The position numbers and the translations under genes are program-made. 27,317 nt of DNA from VFBF01 sp033764865 (GTDB lineage Bacteria; Pseudomonadota; Alphaproteobacteria; Caulobacterales; Aquidulcibacteraceae), in NCBI GenBank assembly GCA_033764865.1, contig JANRIM010000134.1, positions 1 to 27,317 on the forward strand, in the 5' to 3' direction. The notes under the pieces were generated by a model. It searched no databases and had not been told where the DNA came from. It saw nothing but the letters and a program-made list of their open reading frames with translations. This document shows, piece by piece, positions 13,818 through 22,241 of this stretch. Numbering within the stretch: the first letter of the stretch is position 1; each line of letters begins with the position of its first letter.

Positions 13818-15872
13818 TCAAGGTTCCTTTCGCGCCTGCGCCTTGCGCGCCTGACGCAGCACGTAGGCGCGGATGTTCTCCGCATCGGCGGGTGAGAGGA
13901 TTTCCGAGAAACCGATCATGCCCTGCTGCGCAAGGACGCCGTCCAGCACGATGGATCGCCACGCCTCTGGGTCTCCCAAGGCGGGAGAGCGGCGAAGGTC
14001 ATACGTGTAGGCGACAGAGGCGTTGGCGCCGTGGCAAACGCCGCAGGTCTGGTTGTATTCGGCCATGCCGGCTTCGATGTCGCCGGTCGAGGTCATGCCG
14101 CGCACGTCGATGGGGGCGGGGAGGGCCGGGTCGTACGGCGGCGCCGTCGCCGTACCGCCCAGCTTGAACACCATGAGACGCCCGGGCAGGCGCGGGCGGT
14201 TGGGGACGATCCGCCCCACAAGCGCGCCGGCGCCGCCGTATCCCACCATCACCGCGATGTACTGGTCAGCGCCCACACGGTAGCTGATGGGTGGGGCGAT
14301 CACGCCCGTGTGCGTGTTGTAGGACCACACCTTCTCCCCGGTGGCGGCGTTGTACGCGATCAGCGCACCCTCCGCGACGCCCTGGAATACGAGGTCGCCC
14401 GCAGTCGCCAGCGTGCCGCCGTTGAGGAAGTAGTCGTGTGGCGTCGACCATCGCGCCTTCTGGGCCACGGGGTCCCAGGCGAGGAGCTGGCCCGTGGTCG
14501 CCGCGCGGATGGCGTCGAGCTGGTCCTCGGGAAACTCCGGCATCGCGATGGCGACGTTCTGGCCCACGGGCCGGCGACGGAAGGCCGGGGCCGCCTCGTA
14601 GGCGCCGCTCGTGATCTGCACGGGAATGTAGACCAGCCCCGTCCGCGGGCTGAAGGACATCGGGTGCCAGGAGTGGGCCCCGAACGGTCCTGGATGCAGC
14701 AGCGCCGGCGCGTCGGTGTAATGGGCGCCCGCGGCGAGGATGGGCCGCCCGGTCGTCATGTCGACGCCCTTGGCCCAGGTCACTTTAGAATAGGGCTCGG
14801 CGGACAACAGTTCGCCGGTGCGCCGGTCGATGACGTAGAAGAACCCGTTCTTGGGGGCCTGCATGAGGACGTCGCGCGGTTTGCCGCCGATCGTGAGGCG
14901 CGCGGCGATCATGTGTTGCGTGGCGGTGTAGTCCCAGGCGTCCGTCGGCGTGGTCTGGTAGTGCCACGCATACCGCCCGTCGTCCGGATCGACCGCGACG
15001 ATGGACGAGAGGAACAGGTTGTCGCCCTTGCCGCCGGAGCGGCGATTGTAGTCGAACGGACTTCCGTTGCCCGCGCCGATGTAGAGGAGATCGGCTTCCG
15101 GATCGTAAGTCATGGAGTCCCAGGCGGTGCCGCCGCCGCCGCTCTCCCTCCAGTCCCCGTCGCCCCACGTTGCAGCGGCGAGATCGCGCATGATGGGGTC
15201 GGAGGCCACGCCGTCCGCCTCGCCCTTCGGGTTCGGCGTCAGGTAGAAGCGCCAGGCCTGTTTGCCTGTGGCGGCGTGGTAGGCCGTCACGTAGCCGCGC
15301 ACGCCGAACTCGGCCCCGCCGTTCCCGATGACGATCTTGTTCTTCACCACGCGCGGCGCGCCCGTGATGGTGTAGTGCATCCGCGGATTGGCGGGGTCGA
15401 TGGTGTCCACGGACCACGACAGCTTCCCGCTTTTCTTGTCCACTGCGATCAGGCGGCCGTCGAGCGTCGCCACGAAGACGCGCGGGCCCAGCACGGCGAC
15501 GCCGCGATTGACGGCGTCACAGCAGGCCGAGGCAAGCGTCTCGCGCGGCGTTTGCGGGTCGTAGCTCCACAGCAGCTTGCCCGTCGCGGCTTCGAACGCG
15601 TGGATCTCGGACCAGTTGGTGCTCGTGTACAGCACGCCGTCCTCAACGATGGGGGTCGATTGCTGGCCGCGGTCGCTCTCGAATTCATGGAGCCAGGCGA
15701 GACCCAGCCGGTCCACCGTTTCGAGGTTGATCTGGTCAAGCGGGCTGTAGCGCTGCTCGTGATGATCGCGCCCGTGGAGGGGCCAGTCGTCCGCCGATGC
15801 GCGGCTCGACGGCTGAGAGCATGCCGAAACGAGAAGAACGGCTGCCACAATGGCGGCGGAGTACATGGTCAT
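13818..15872 (-). CDS. PQQ-dependent quinohaemoprotein alcohol dehydrogenase (lipoprotein form)
   Basis: A 684-residue periplasmic alcohol dehydrogenase with an eight-bladed PQQ propeller and C-terminal cytochrome c domain. Seen: signal MTMYSAAIVAAVLLVSAC with lipobox VSAC (Cys18), vicinal Cys117-Cys118 (disulfide over PQQ), probable Ca ligands Glu188 and Asn269, catalytic Asp314 in DAWDYTATQH, tryptophan-docking repeats such as AATGEKVWSYNTHTG, haem site CGVCH (610-614) and axial-Met candidate Met652 in GMIGF. Thr at position 316, two after the catalytic Asp, points to calcium rather than lanthanide. The long upstream frame is a shadow inside the aldehyde dehydrogenase gene. The ATG at 15872 lies 14 bases after that gene's stop; the ribosome binding site is weak. 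No PQQ synthesis genes are in the window. Confidence 0.93.
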   Translation of the reverse strand: MTMYSAAIVAAVLLVSACSQPSSRASADDWPLHGRDHHEQRYSPLDQINLETVDRLGLAWLHEFESDRGQQSTPIVEDGVLYTSTNWSEIHAFEAATGKLLWSYDPQTPRETLASACCDAVNRGVAVLGPRVFVATLDGRLIAVDKKSGKLSWSVDTIDPANPRMHYTITGAPRVVKNKIVIGNGGAEFGVRGYVTAYHAATGKQAWRFYLTPNPKGEADGVASDPIMRDLAAATWGDGDWRESGGGGTAWDSMTYDPEADLLYIGAGNGSPFDYNRRSGGKGDNLFLSSIVAVDPDDGRYAWHYQTTPTDAWDYTATQHMIAARLTIGGKPRDVLMQAPKNGFFYVIDRRTGELLSAEPYSKVTWAKGVDMTTGRPILAAGAHYTDAPALLHPGPFGAHSWHPMSFSPRTGLVYIPVQITSGAYEAAPAFRRRPVGQNVAIAMPEFPEDQLDAIRAATTGQLLAWDPVAQKARWSTPHDYFLNGGTLATAGDLVFQGVAEGALIAYNAATGEKVWSYNTHTGVIAPPISYRVGADQYIAVMVGYGGAGALVGRIVPNRPRLPGRLMVFKLGGTATAPPYDPALPAPIDVRGMTSTGDIEAGMAEYNQTCGVCHGANASVAYTYDLRRSPALGDPEAWRSIVLDGVLAQQGMIGFSEILSPADAENIRAYVLRQARKAQARKEP

Positions 15873-15886
15873 GCGGCGCCCCGGGC

Positions 15887-17371
15887 TCAGAAGAAGGATG
15901 AAGGCTCTTCTTCGAGGATGACTGTCTTGGCTTCGAGGTAGGGCAAGAGGCCCAGCCGCCCGCCCTCCCGTCCGATCCCGGACCGTTTGAAGCCGCCGAA
16001 CGCGATGCCGAAGTCGCTGCGGAAGCCGTTGTGGCCCACGGTGCCCGATCGCAGCCGCCGCGCCACCTGCATCGCCCGGTCGATATCGGCGGTGAAGATC
16101 GAATTGTTGAGGCCGAACTCGGTCTCGTTGGCGAACTGGATCGCCTGCGCCTCGTCGTCGGCGGGGATGACGCACACCACCGGCCCGAACACCTCTTCGC
16201 GCGCGATCCGGGCGGTGTTGGGGACGTCGGCGAACAGCGTGGGCTGAAGATAGAATCCGCGATTGAGGCCTGGCGGCCGGCCGCCGCCGCACGCCAGCGT
16301 CAGTCCCTCGGATGTTGCGCCCGCGATGTAGCCTTCCGCACGCTCAAGCTGGCGACGCATGGCCATCGGGCCCATCTGCGAGGCGGGATCCAGCGGGTCG
16401 CCGATGCGGATATCGTTGAGCGCGGCGGCGAGCGCTTCGACAAGCGCGTCCTGGCGACGGCGCGGGACGATCACGCGTGAGAGCGCCGAGCAAAACTGCA
16501 TCGACAGCATGCTGACCTGCGGCGCCACGGCATTGACCACGGTCTCGAGCGGTGAATCGTCAAGCACGATCGCCGCCGACTTGCCGCCGAGCTCCAGCGT
16601 CGAACGCGCCATGCGCGCGCCGCACAGGGACGCAACCCGCTGCCCGACGGCGCTCGATCCCGTGAAGCTGATCTTGTCGACGCCCTCGTGAACCACGAGC
16701 GCCTCCGATTCCGATCGATCCGCCATGACGATGTTGACGACGCCGGCCGGAATCCCGAGGCTCTCGACGATCTCGCCCAGGACAACCGCTTCCAGCGGCG
16801 CCTCCGGCGATGACTTGACCACGACGGTGCATCCCGCCAGCAGCGCCGGCGCCAGTTTGGTGGCCAGCATCAGGACGGGCGCGTTCCAGGGAATGATGGC
16901 CCCGACGACGCCGACAGGCTCGTGCACCAGCAGGCCGACGGCGCCCCCGGCCGTCGGCGCGTGCCGTTCGACGAAGGCGAACTCCCCCGCGAGGCGGGCG
17001 TAGTCACGGAAGATCTGCGCCGCGCCCTGCACCATGGCGATGCTGTGTCCGGCGAGCCCGCCCACCTCGTGCGTCCACAGCGACCCCAGCAGCTCCTTCT
17101 GGGAGTCCAGGCGATCGGCGATGGCGGAAAGATAGGCGCCGCGCTCCCTGTGGCTGAGGCGCGGCCATGGCCCGTGATCGAACGCGCGGCGCGCCGCCTG
17201 CACGGCCGCGTCGATATCGGCGATTTCCGCAAGCGGGACGGATGCGAACACCGTTTCGTCGGACGGGGTGACGATGTCGAACGTGCGCCGGTGATCGCGC
17301 TCGATCCACGCCCCGTCGATCAGAAAGCGACCCCGCTTGATGCGGCTGAGAGCAGTGTCGCTGTCGATCAT
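15887..17371 (-). CDS. NAD(P)-dependent aldehyde dehydrogenase
   Basis: A 494-residue aldehyde dehydrogenase of the standard length. PWN at 161-163 (oxyanion Asn163), KSSPEAP with cofactor-binding Lys186, FTGSSAVGQ (236-244), LELGGKSA with Glu260, and the nucleophile Cys294 in MQFCSALSRV are all present. The usual G-Q-x-C is here M-Q-F-C. EEVFGPVV and GGFKRSGIGRE near the end are typical. It oxidises an aldehyde to a carboxylate in the cytoplasm. The ATG at 17371 has only a weak GGGA upstream. It is the first gene of a three-gene minus-strand set with the alcohol dehydrogenase and a hydrolase, and is divergent from the TonB receptor operon. Confidence 0.95.
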   Translation of the reverse strand: MIDSDTALSRIKRGRFLIDGAWIERDHRRTFDIVTPSDETVFASVPLAEIADIDAAVQAARRAFDHGPWPRLSHRERGAYLSAIADRLDSQKELLGSLWTHEVGGLAGHSIAMVQGAAQIFRDYARLAGEFAFVERHAPTAGGAVGLLVHEPVGVVGAIIPWNAPVLMLATKLAPALLAGCTVVVKSSPEAPLEAVVLGEIVESLGIPAGVVNIVMADRSESEALVVHEGVDKISFTGSSAVGQRVASLCGARMARSTLELGGKSAAIVLDDSPLETVVNAVAPQVSMLSMQFCSALSRVIVPRRRQDALVEALAAALNDIRIGDPLDPASQMGPMAMRRQLERAEGYIAGATSEGLTLACGGGRPPGLNRGFYLQPTLFADVPNTARIAREEVFGPVVCVIPADDEAQAIQFANETEFGLNNSIFTADIDRAMQVARRLRSGTVGHNGFRSDFGIAFGGFKRSGIGREGGRLGLLPYLEAKTVILEEEPSSFF

Positions 17372-17689
17372 GGCGTTTCCCGGATGGCCGTTCTGAAACG
17401 TCGGCTTATGGAGAAACTAACAATGTTTGGCGAATGAAGCAAGGCCGGGACTCGCACCCGGATGCTGCGCATTCCCGGCTTTTTCCCAATAAACTATGGC
17501 TCCTGTGGCGTTCGTCTTGGGGCGGCGCCCGCCGGCTGGGCCAGGCGCGGCGACCGCCGGGGCGAAAGTCGGGCTTTTCAAAGCAAACACTGTATGCTAA
17601 CGAAGCATGAGAAGGTTCGCGGTCCCCTCAACGGGGCCCGACTGACCAGCCCGCTGGACGGCGAAAAGTCCGGCAAGGGGAGGACAACG
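17372..17689. promoter_or_regulatory. 318-bp divergent regulatory region, ALDH operon / TonB receptor operon
   Basis: No gene is supported here, although the frame of the receptor stays open through it. It holds one copy of a CAAACNNTGT motif on each strand: minus strand 17429-17416 (CAAACATTGTTAGT) and plus strand 17584-17598 (CAAACACTGTATGCT). A small hairpin CCGGG-7nt-CCCGG lies at 17445-17461. The segment 17411-17430 is AT-richer than its surroundings. TATGCT at 17593-17598 could serve as a -10 box for the receptor, but no convincing -35 box was found. Confidence 0.5.
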
Positions 17690-19813
17690 ATGAAACTGAA
17701 ATCAATCATCCTGGGGCAGATGGTCATTGGCGCCTGCCTGGCGACGCCCTGCTTCGCGCAGGCTGCCGACGATCAGGGCGGGCTCGACGAAGTCGTCGTG
17801 ACGGCGCAGCGCGTGACCCAGTCGCTCCAGGACGTTCCCATCGCGGTAAGCGTCGTCACCGCCGACGACCTGGCGTCGCGCGGGCTGACGGACACCCTCT
17901 CCATCGGGTCGACCGTGCCGAACCTGACCCTTTCGGAAAATGGCGTCTCGGTCACGCCGTTTCTCCGCGGCGTGGGGTCGAACCAGTCGAACCCCAACGA
18001 TGAGCCGTCGGTGGCCATGTACGTGGACGGCGTCTACATCGCCTCGCCCACCGGCAACATTTTCAGCTTCAACAACATCGAGCGCATCGAGGTGCTCAAG
18101 GGCCCGCAAGGCACCTTGTTTGGCCGCAACGCGACGGGCGGCGTGATCCAGATCGTCACCCGCGATCCCTCGGCCGACCCCACGCTGGAGGCGAGCCTGG
18201 GCTTTGGGGACTATGGCACGACGGAGTTTTCCGGGTACGGCTCCATCGGCCTCGCCAGCAATCTGGCGATCGACCTCGCCGTCATCTTCAACGAGAACGG
18301 GGAAGGCTACGGCCGCGACATCTCGAGGAACGAGGACATCCTCCAGCGGGAAGAGTTCGCCGCGCGCTCGAAAGTCCTTTGGACGCCGGGGCAGTCCACG
18401 GAGGTGCGGCTCGGCGTCGACTACAGCCAGCTGGACTCCTCCGGCGCCGATTACCAGCTGGCGCAAGGCGTCGTCGGCGTCGACGGGGTCACCACCTATC
18501 CGGGGGAGCGCCTCACGACGACGGATTTCCGCAACACCGGCGACAATGAAGTGTACGGCGCGTCGCTGCGCATCGATCACGATTTCAAGGCCGTGCGGTT
18601 CGTAAGCATCACGGGATACCGGCACGTCGAGGGCACGTTCCAGCTTGACCAGGACGCCACGCCGTTGCCGCTCGTGCGGGCCACCATCGGCCAGTTCGCC
18701 GAAACCGTCTCGCAGGAGCTGCAGCTCCTTTCCCCGGCCGACGCCCGCATCGAGTGGCTTCTCGGCGCCTACTACTTCGACGCGGACTACGCGTATGATC
18801 CCTTGCGCATCCAGGGGATCGCGGCGGCTCCGTTCACGACGACTGACCTCTTCGGGTCCCAGAATACGAAGTCGCAGTCCGTCTACGGCCAGACGACGCT
18901 CCCGCTGTCCGATCGCACCGGCCTCACGCTGGGCCTCCGGTATACGTCTGAAGAACAGTCCACGACGGGCAGCGTCATCGGCGACGGCGTCCTTCTCGTG
19001 CCCGACATTCCGCAGGACCAGGACTTCAACAAGCTGACGTGGCGGGTGTCGCTCGATCACAAGTTCACGCCCGACGTTCTCGGCTACGTGTCGTACAACC
19101 GCGGCATCAAGAGCGGCGGCTTCAACATGATCAACGCCGGCACGCCGGGCTACGACCCGGAGATCCTGGACGCCTATGAAGTGGGGCTGAAGACCCAATC
19201 CTTCGACGATACCGTGCGCATCAACGCCGCGGCATTCTTCTACGACTACAAGGACATCCAGGTTTACAACATCACCGGCGGCGGCGCTGTTCTCACGCAG
19301 AACGCGGCGGCCGCGGAGGTGATGGGGCTCGACATCGACCTGACCTGGCAGGCGACGGGCAATCTGGAGATTTCGGCCGGCCTCGGCCTGATCGACAGCG
19401 AGTACACCGATTTCCCGAATGCGACCTTCACCCCGCCGTCGCCCCTGCTGGGGCCACAGACATCCGGGAACGCAAGCGGCAACGAGCTGATCTATTCCCC
19501 GCCCGTGAGCGGCAACCTTGCGGTGGACTACTTCATCCCGACCGGGTTTGGCGAGGTCCGCCTGAACGGGGCGCTGGCGTATAGGGACGACGTGTTCGTG
19601 TCGGCCGGAAACCGTCTGACGATCCCCGCATACACCGTGGCGAACGCGTCGGCGGGGTGGATGTCGTCGAACCAGCAGTTCGGCGTGACCCTGTGGGTGC
19701 GCAACGCCTTCGACGAGGACTACTTCGCCAACAGGACCGAACAGGCGCTGGGCGACATCCAGTATCTCGCACCGCCGCGCACGGTCGGCGTGACGTTCAA
19801 CGTCCGGATGTGA
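17690..19813 (+). CDS. TonB-dependent outer-membrane receptor
   Basis: A 707-residue receptor. A Sec signal (MKLKSIILGQ to about Ala23, cleavage near CFA-QA) is followed by the TonB box LDEVVVTAQR (32-41), then the plug domain with VPIAVSVVTADDL and the signature ERIEVLKGPQGTLFGRNATG (131-150). The 22-strand barrel fills the remainder, ending GVTFNVRM; the last residue is Met rather than the usual aromatic. This group imports large or hydrophobic organic compounds in sphingomonads and Caulobacter-like bacteria; the ligand is not predictable. The open frame begins at 17462, but the ATG at 17690 with GGGGAGGACAACG and signal peptide is clear. A ferredoxin and a P450 gene follow closely. Confidence 0.96.
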   Translation: MKLKSIILGQMVIGACLATPCFAQAADDQGGLDEVVVTAQRVTQSLQDVPIAVSVVTADDLASRGLTDTLSIGSTVPNLTLSENGVSVTPFLRGVGSNQSNPNDEPSVAMYVDGVYIASPTGNIFSFNNIERIEVLKGPQGTLFGRNATGGVIQIVTRDPSADPTLEASLGFGDYGTTEFSGYGSIGLASNLAIDLAVIFNENGEGYGRDISRNEDILQREEFAARSKVLWTPGQSTEVRLGVDYSQLDSSGADYQLAQGVVGVDGVTTYPGERLTTTDFRNTGDNEVYGASLRIDHDFKAVRFVSITGYRHVEGTFQLDQDATPLPLVRATIGQFAETVSQELQLLSPADARIEWLLGAYYFDADYAYDPLRIQGIAAAPFTTTDLFGSQNTKSQSVYGQTTLPLSDRTGLTLGLRYTSEEQSTTGSVIGDGVLLVPDIPQDQDFNKLTWRVSLDHKFTPDVLGYVSYNRGIKSGGFNMINAGTPGYDPEILDAYEVGLKTQSFDDTVRINAAAFFYDYKDIQVYNITGGGAVLTQNAAAAEVMGLDIDLTWQATGNLEISAGLGLIDSEYTDFPNATFTPPSPLLGPQTSGNASGNELIYSPPVSGNLAVDYFIPTGFGEVRLNGALAYRDDVFVSAGNRLTIPAYTVANASAGWMSSNQQFGVTLWVRNAFDEDYFANRTEQALGDIQYLAPPRTVGVTFNVRM

Positions 19814-19872
19814 CGGGCCGAGCGGATGATGGTCGCAAGCCGGCTCAGCCGCACAGGAACAAGGGCGCGGGC

Positions 19873-20193
19873 ATGGTGACCATATCCTTCGTCCGCCCGG
19901 ACGGCGCCAGACACGATGTGGACGCCGCCATCGGCGAAAGTCTGATGGCGGCGGCGGTCCGCAACGGCGTGCCCGGGATCGAGGGGGAATGCGGCGGAGC
20001 CTGCGCCTGCGCCACGTGCCATGTCTTTCTGTCGCCCGCGTGGGAATCCGTCGCGAACCCGGCGAGCGACCATGAGCTGGCGATGCTCGACTGCGCCATC
20101 GGCGTGACGGCGGAAAGCCGGCTCGCGTGCCAGATCGCCGTGACAGAGGCCATGAATGGATTGTACGTGGCCACGCCACAGAGCCAGAGATAA
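19873..20193 (+). CDS. [2Fe-2S] ferredoxin, putidaredoxin/adrenodoxin type
   Basis: A 106-residue electron carrier. Cys40, Cys46, Cys49 and Cys86 (ECGGACACATCHV and LACQI) reproduce the C-x5-C-x2-C-x36-C spacing of putidaredoxin-type proteins; a further Cys44 lies within the loop. EGECGGACACATCHVFLS and DHELAMLDCA are typical, the latter being the acidic helix that docks on reductase and P450. It should pass electrons to the P450 encoded 17 bases downstream. It starts 59 bases after the receptor gene; AGGAAC and AAGGG lie upstream of the ATG at 19873. No ferredoxin reductase gene is in the window, so reduction must come from elsewhere. Confidence 0.96.
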   Translation: MVTISFVRPDGARHDVDAAIGESLMAAAVRNGVPGIEGECGGACACATCHVFLSPAWESVANPASDHELAMLDCAIGVTAESRLACQIAVTEAMNGLYVATPQSQR

Positions 20194-20210
20194 GCCCGCC
20201 GGAGCCCGCG

Positions 20211-21392
20211 ATGGCCGATGCCCCGTTCACGAAGACGTCCTATAACCATCACGATCCAGACGTCGCGCAGGATCCCTACCGGATCTTCGCCGATGTGCGC
20301 GCGCAATGTCCGATGGGGCGCTCGGAGGCGCTGGGAGGGTTCTACTTTCCCACGACCTACGACGGCGTGAAGCGCGTCTTCTCCGATTTCCGGTTCTTCA
20401 CGTCGACGAAGGGGAGCGGCCTGCCGGACCAGGTCATCCGCCTGTTGCCGGTCGATCTCGACCCGCCGCAGCATACGCGCTGGCGGCGCGTGCTCAACCG
20501 GTTCTTCACGCGGGAGGCGGCCGATGCGGATCGTCCGCGCGTGCAAGGCATCGCCGATACGCTCATCGACAGCTTCATCGCAAAAGGGGAGGCGGATCTG
20601 GTCGGTGAGCTGACGCGCCCGCTGTTGGCCATGACGATGCTGCCCGTGCTGGGCATCCCGACGCAGCACCTGCGCATGCTCTCCGACAAACTGCTCTGGA
20701 TGGTGCACAACAGGACGCTCGACCACGAGGGCTGGCTGCAACGGTATGGCGAGATGGGCGCCTTCCTCACGGCGATGGCGGCCGAGCGCCGTGCGATGCC
20801 GCGGCAGGACGACCTTCTCCAGTGCCTGATCGACGAGGAGTTCGACGGCGCGCGCCTGACCGACGAGCAATGCTATCAGGTCTTGATGCTGACCCTCTTC
20901 GGCGCGCTGGACTCCACCAGTTCGGCCATGAGTGGCGCGCTGTACCATCTGGCGCTTCATCCCGCCGACAAGGGGCGGCTGGTTTCAGGCGAGGTGGCCT
21001 GGGCGGACGCCATCGAGGAGTTTCTCCGCTTCACGTCACCTATCCAGGCGCTGCGCCGGACTGTCGTGCAACCGACCGAGGTGGACAGGTGCCCGCTTGC
21101 GGAGGGCGATGTCGTCCTCGCGCTGAACGGCGCCGCCAACCGCGACCCGCAAAAGTTTCCCGATCCCGATACGGTGCGGATCGAGCGCGACGCCCGGGAG
21201 CACCTCTCTTTCGGCTCCGGCGCGCACGTCTGCATAGGCCGTCACTTCGCGCGCGTGATGCTGGATGTGTGCCTCCGCACGGTGTTGCAGCGACTGGAGG
21301 ACTACGCCGTCGTCCCCGGCTTCTCGCCCGAGTACACGCCCAGCGAAGCGCGCGCGCTGAAGTCGCTTCCAGTGACGTTCACACCGGCCTAG
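20211..21392 (+). CDS. cytochrome P450 (first copy)
   Basis: A 393-residue soluble bacterial P450, class I. The haem loop FGSGAHVCIG (334-343) supplies Cys341; the K-helix ExxR is Glu270-Arg273 (EFLRF). In the I helix, GALDST (231-236) aligns with G-G-L-D-T of camphor P450, so the proton-relay Asp is Asp234 but the usual Thr position is Ser235, followed by Thr236. PPQHTRWRRVLNRFFT (85-100) is the C-helix haem-propionate region. It hydroxylates or epoxidises an unactivated carbon; a terpenoid or alicyclic substrate is plausible by neighbourhood only. The ATG at 20211 has GGAG upstream; the gene follows the ferredoxin by 17 bases and ends convergent with an SDR. Confidence 0.96.
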   Translation: MADAPFTKTSYNHHDPDVAQDPYRIFADVRAQCPMGRSEALGGFYFPTTYDGVKRVFSDFRFFTSTKGSGLPDQVIRLLPVDLDPPQHTRWRRVLNRFFTREAADADRPRVQGIADTLIDSFIAKGEADLVGELTRPLLAMTMLPVLGIPTQHLRMLSDKLLWMVHNRTLDHEGWLQRYGEMGAFLTAMAAERRAMPRQDDLLQCLIDEEFDGARLTDEQCYQVLMLTLFGALDSTSSAMSGALYHLALHPADKGRLVSGEVAWADAIEEFLRFTSPIQALRRTVVQPTEVDRCPLAEGDVVLALNGAANRDPQKFPDPDTVRIERDAREHLSFGSGAHVCIGRHFARVMLDVCLRTVLQRLEDYAVVPGFSPEYTPSEARALKSLPVTFTPA

Positions 21393-21470
21393 GCGCCACG
21401 GGACACGCCGACACGCGCGAGCCTCGAGGCCAGTGAGGAGCCGGCCCCCGAAAAGCCTGGCCGCTGCGCG

Positions 21471-22241
21471 CTAGACCCGAAGGTGCATGCTCACGCCGCC
21501 ATCGACCACAAGGGTCTGGCCCGTGATGTATGAGGCCGCGGGGGACGTGAGGAATGCCGCCGCCGCTGCGATTTCGTCCGCGCGCCCCAACCGTCCAAGT
21601 GCGCTGCTGTCCGCAAGCGCCCGCAGGCGATCCGCCGCGATGTGGCCGCCGGTGAGGGCCTCTGTGTCGACAAAGCCCGGCGCGATGCAATTGCAGCGGA
21701 CGCCCGACCGGCCGTATCGCGTGGCGATGGCGCGGGAGAGACCCTCCAGCCCCGCCTTGGACACGGAGTACGCCGTCCGGGCCGCACCCGGCCGCATGGC
21801 GGAAATCGACGATGTGAAGACGATTGCGCCCCCGCCGTTGGCGATCATGCCGGGCAGGACGGCGCGTGCGCCAAGGGCGTTGCCGCGCAGGTTCACGTCC
21901 ATGACGTCATCCCAGAGCGACAGGGGCGGATCCAGAACGCCGAGGTCGGCCGCCATGAGCGCGGGAGCGGTGAGGGCGGCGTTGCCGATCAGGATCCCGA
22001 CGGAGCCGTTCGCGGCCGCGGTCCGTACGACGACGTTGCGCCATTGCCGTTCGTCGCTGACGTCGAGAACGTCGGCGTCCGCGCTGCCGCCCTGCGCAAG
22101 AATCGCGTGGGCGACCTCGGTCGCCGCAGACTGGTCGATGTCGGTCACGGTGACATGGTTGCCGCCTTCGGCCAGGCGGCGCGCGATCGCGGCGCCGATG
22201 CCGCTGCCCGCCCCGGTGACGATGGCGACAGGGCGCGTCAC
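21471..22241 (-). CDS. short-chain dehydrogenase/reductase (SDR 2), GTG start
   Basis: A 256-residue classical SDR: TGAGSGIG (9-16), Asp34 after the second strand (TVTDID), favouring NAD(H), GNAAL (86-90) in place of the usual NNAG, Asn117, Ser144/145 in FTSSIS, and Tyr158/Lys162 in YSVSK. The C-terminus ITGQTLVVDGG is typical of the 3-oxoacyl/secondary-alcohol dehydrogenase group. No ATG fits; the GTG at 22241 overlaps the stop of the flavin reductase gene as GTGA and gives the correct N-terminus MTRPVAIVTG, so translational coupling is likely. It probably oxidises an alcohol produced by one of the P450s. It ends 78 bases from the convergent P450 gene. Confidence 0.9.
   Translation of the reverse strand: MTRPVAIVTGAGSGIGAAIARRLAEGGNHVTVTDIDQSAATEVAHAILAQGGSADADVLDVSDERQWRNVVVRTAAANGSVGILIGNAALTAPALMAADLGVLDPPLSLWDDVMDVNLRGNALGARAVLPGMIANGGGAIVFTSSISAMRPGAARTAYSVSKAGLEGLSRAIATRYGRSGVRCNCIAPGFVDTEALTGGHIAADRLRALADSSALGRLGRADEIAAAAAFLTSPAASYITGQTLVVDGGVSMHLRV

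Noticed and set aside
13818..15872. Lanthanide-dependent alcohol dehydrogenase
   Set aside because: The residue two after the catalytic Asp is Thr, not the Asp expected for lanthanide binding.
14031..15941. Long plus-strand frame opposite the PQQ alcohol dehydrogenase
   Set aside because: It is a shadow of a well-supported gene with all catalytic motifs; no domain is seen in the plus-strand product.
15873..16292. N-terminal extension of the PQQ dehydrogenase, which would suggest a fused protein
   Set aside because: The extension is a different frame of the aldehyde dehydrogenase gene; the real start follows that gene's stop and begins with a lipoprotein signal.
17445..17461. tRNA T-arm-like hairpin (CCGGG, 7-nt loop, CCCGG) that might mark a tRNA or an attachment site
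   Set aside because: The loop lacks the TTC of a T-loop, no matching acceptor strand, anticodon arm or D arm is found on either side, and no integrase is nearby.
17702..20230. Very long open frame on the minus strand opposite the TonB receptor
   Set aside because: High GC leaves few stops in the opposite frames. The protein is Arg/His-rich without motifs, while the plus-strand receptor is unmistakable.
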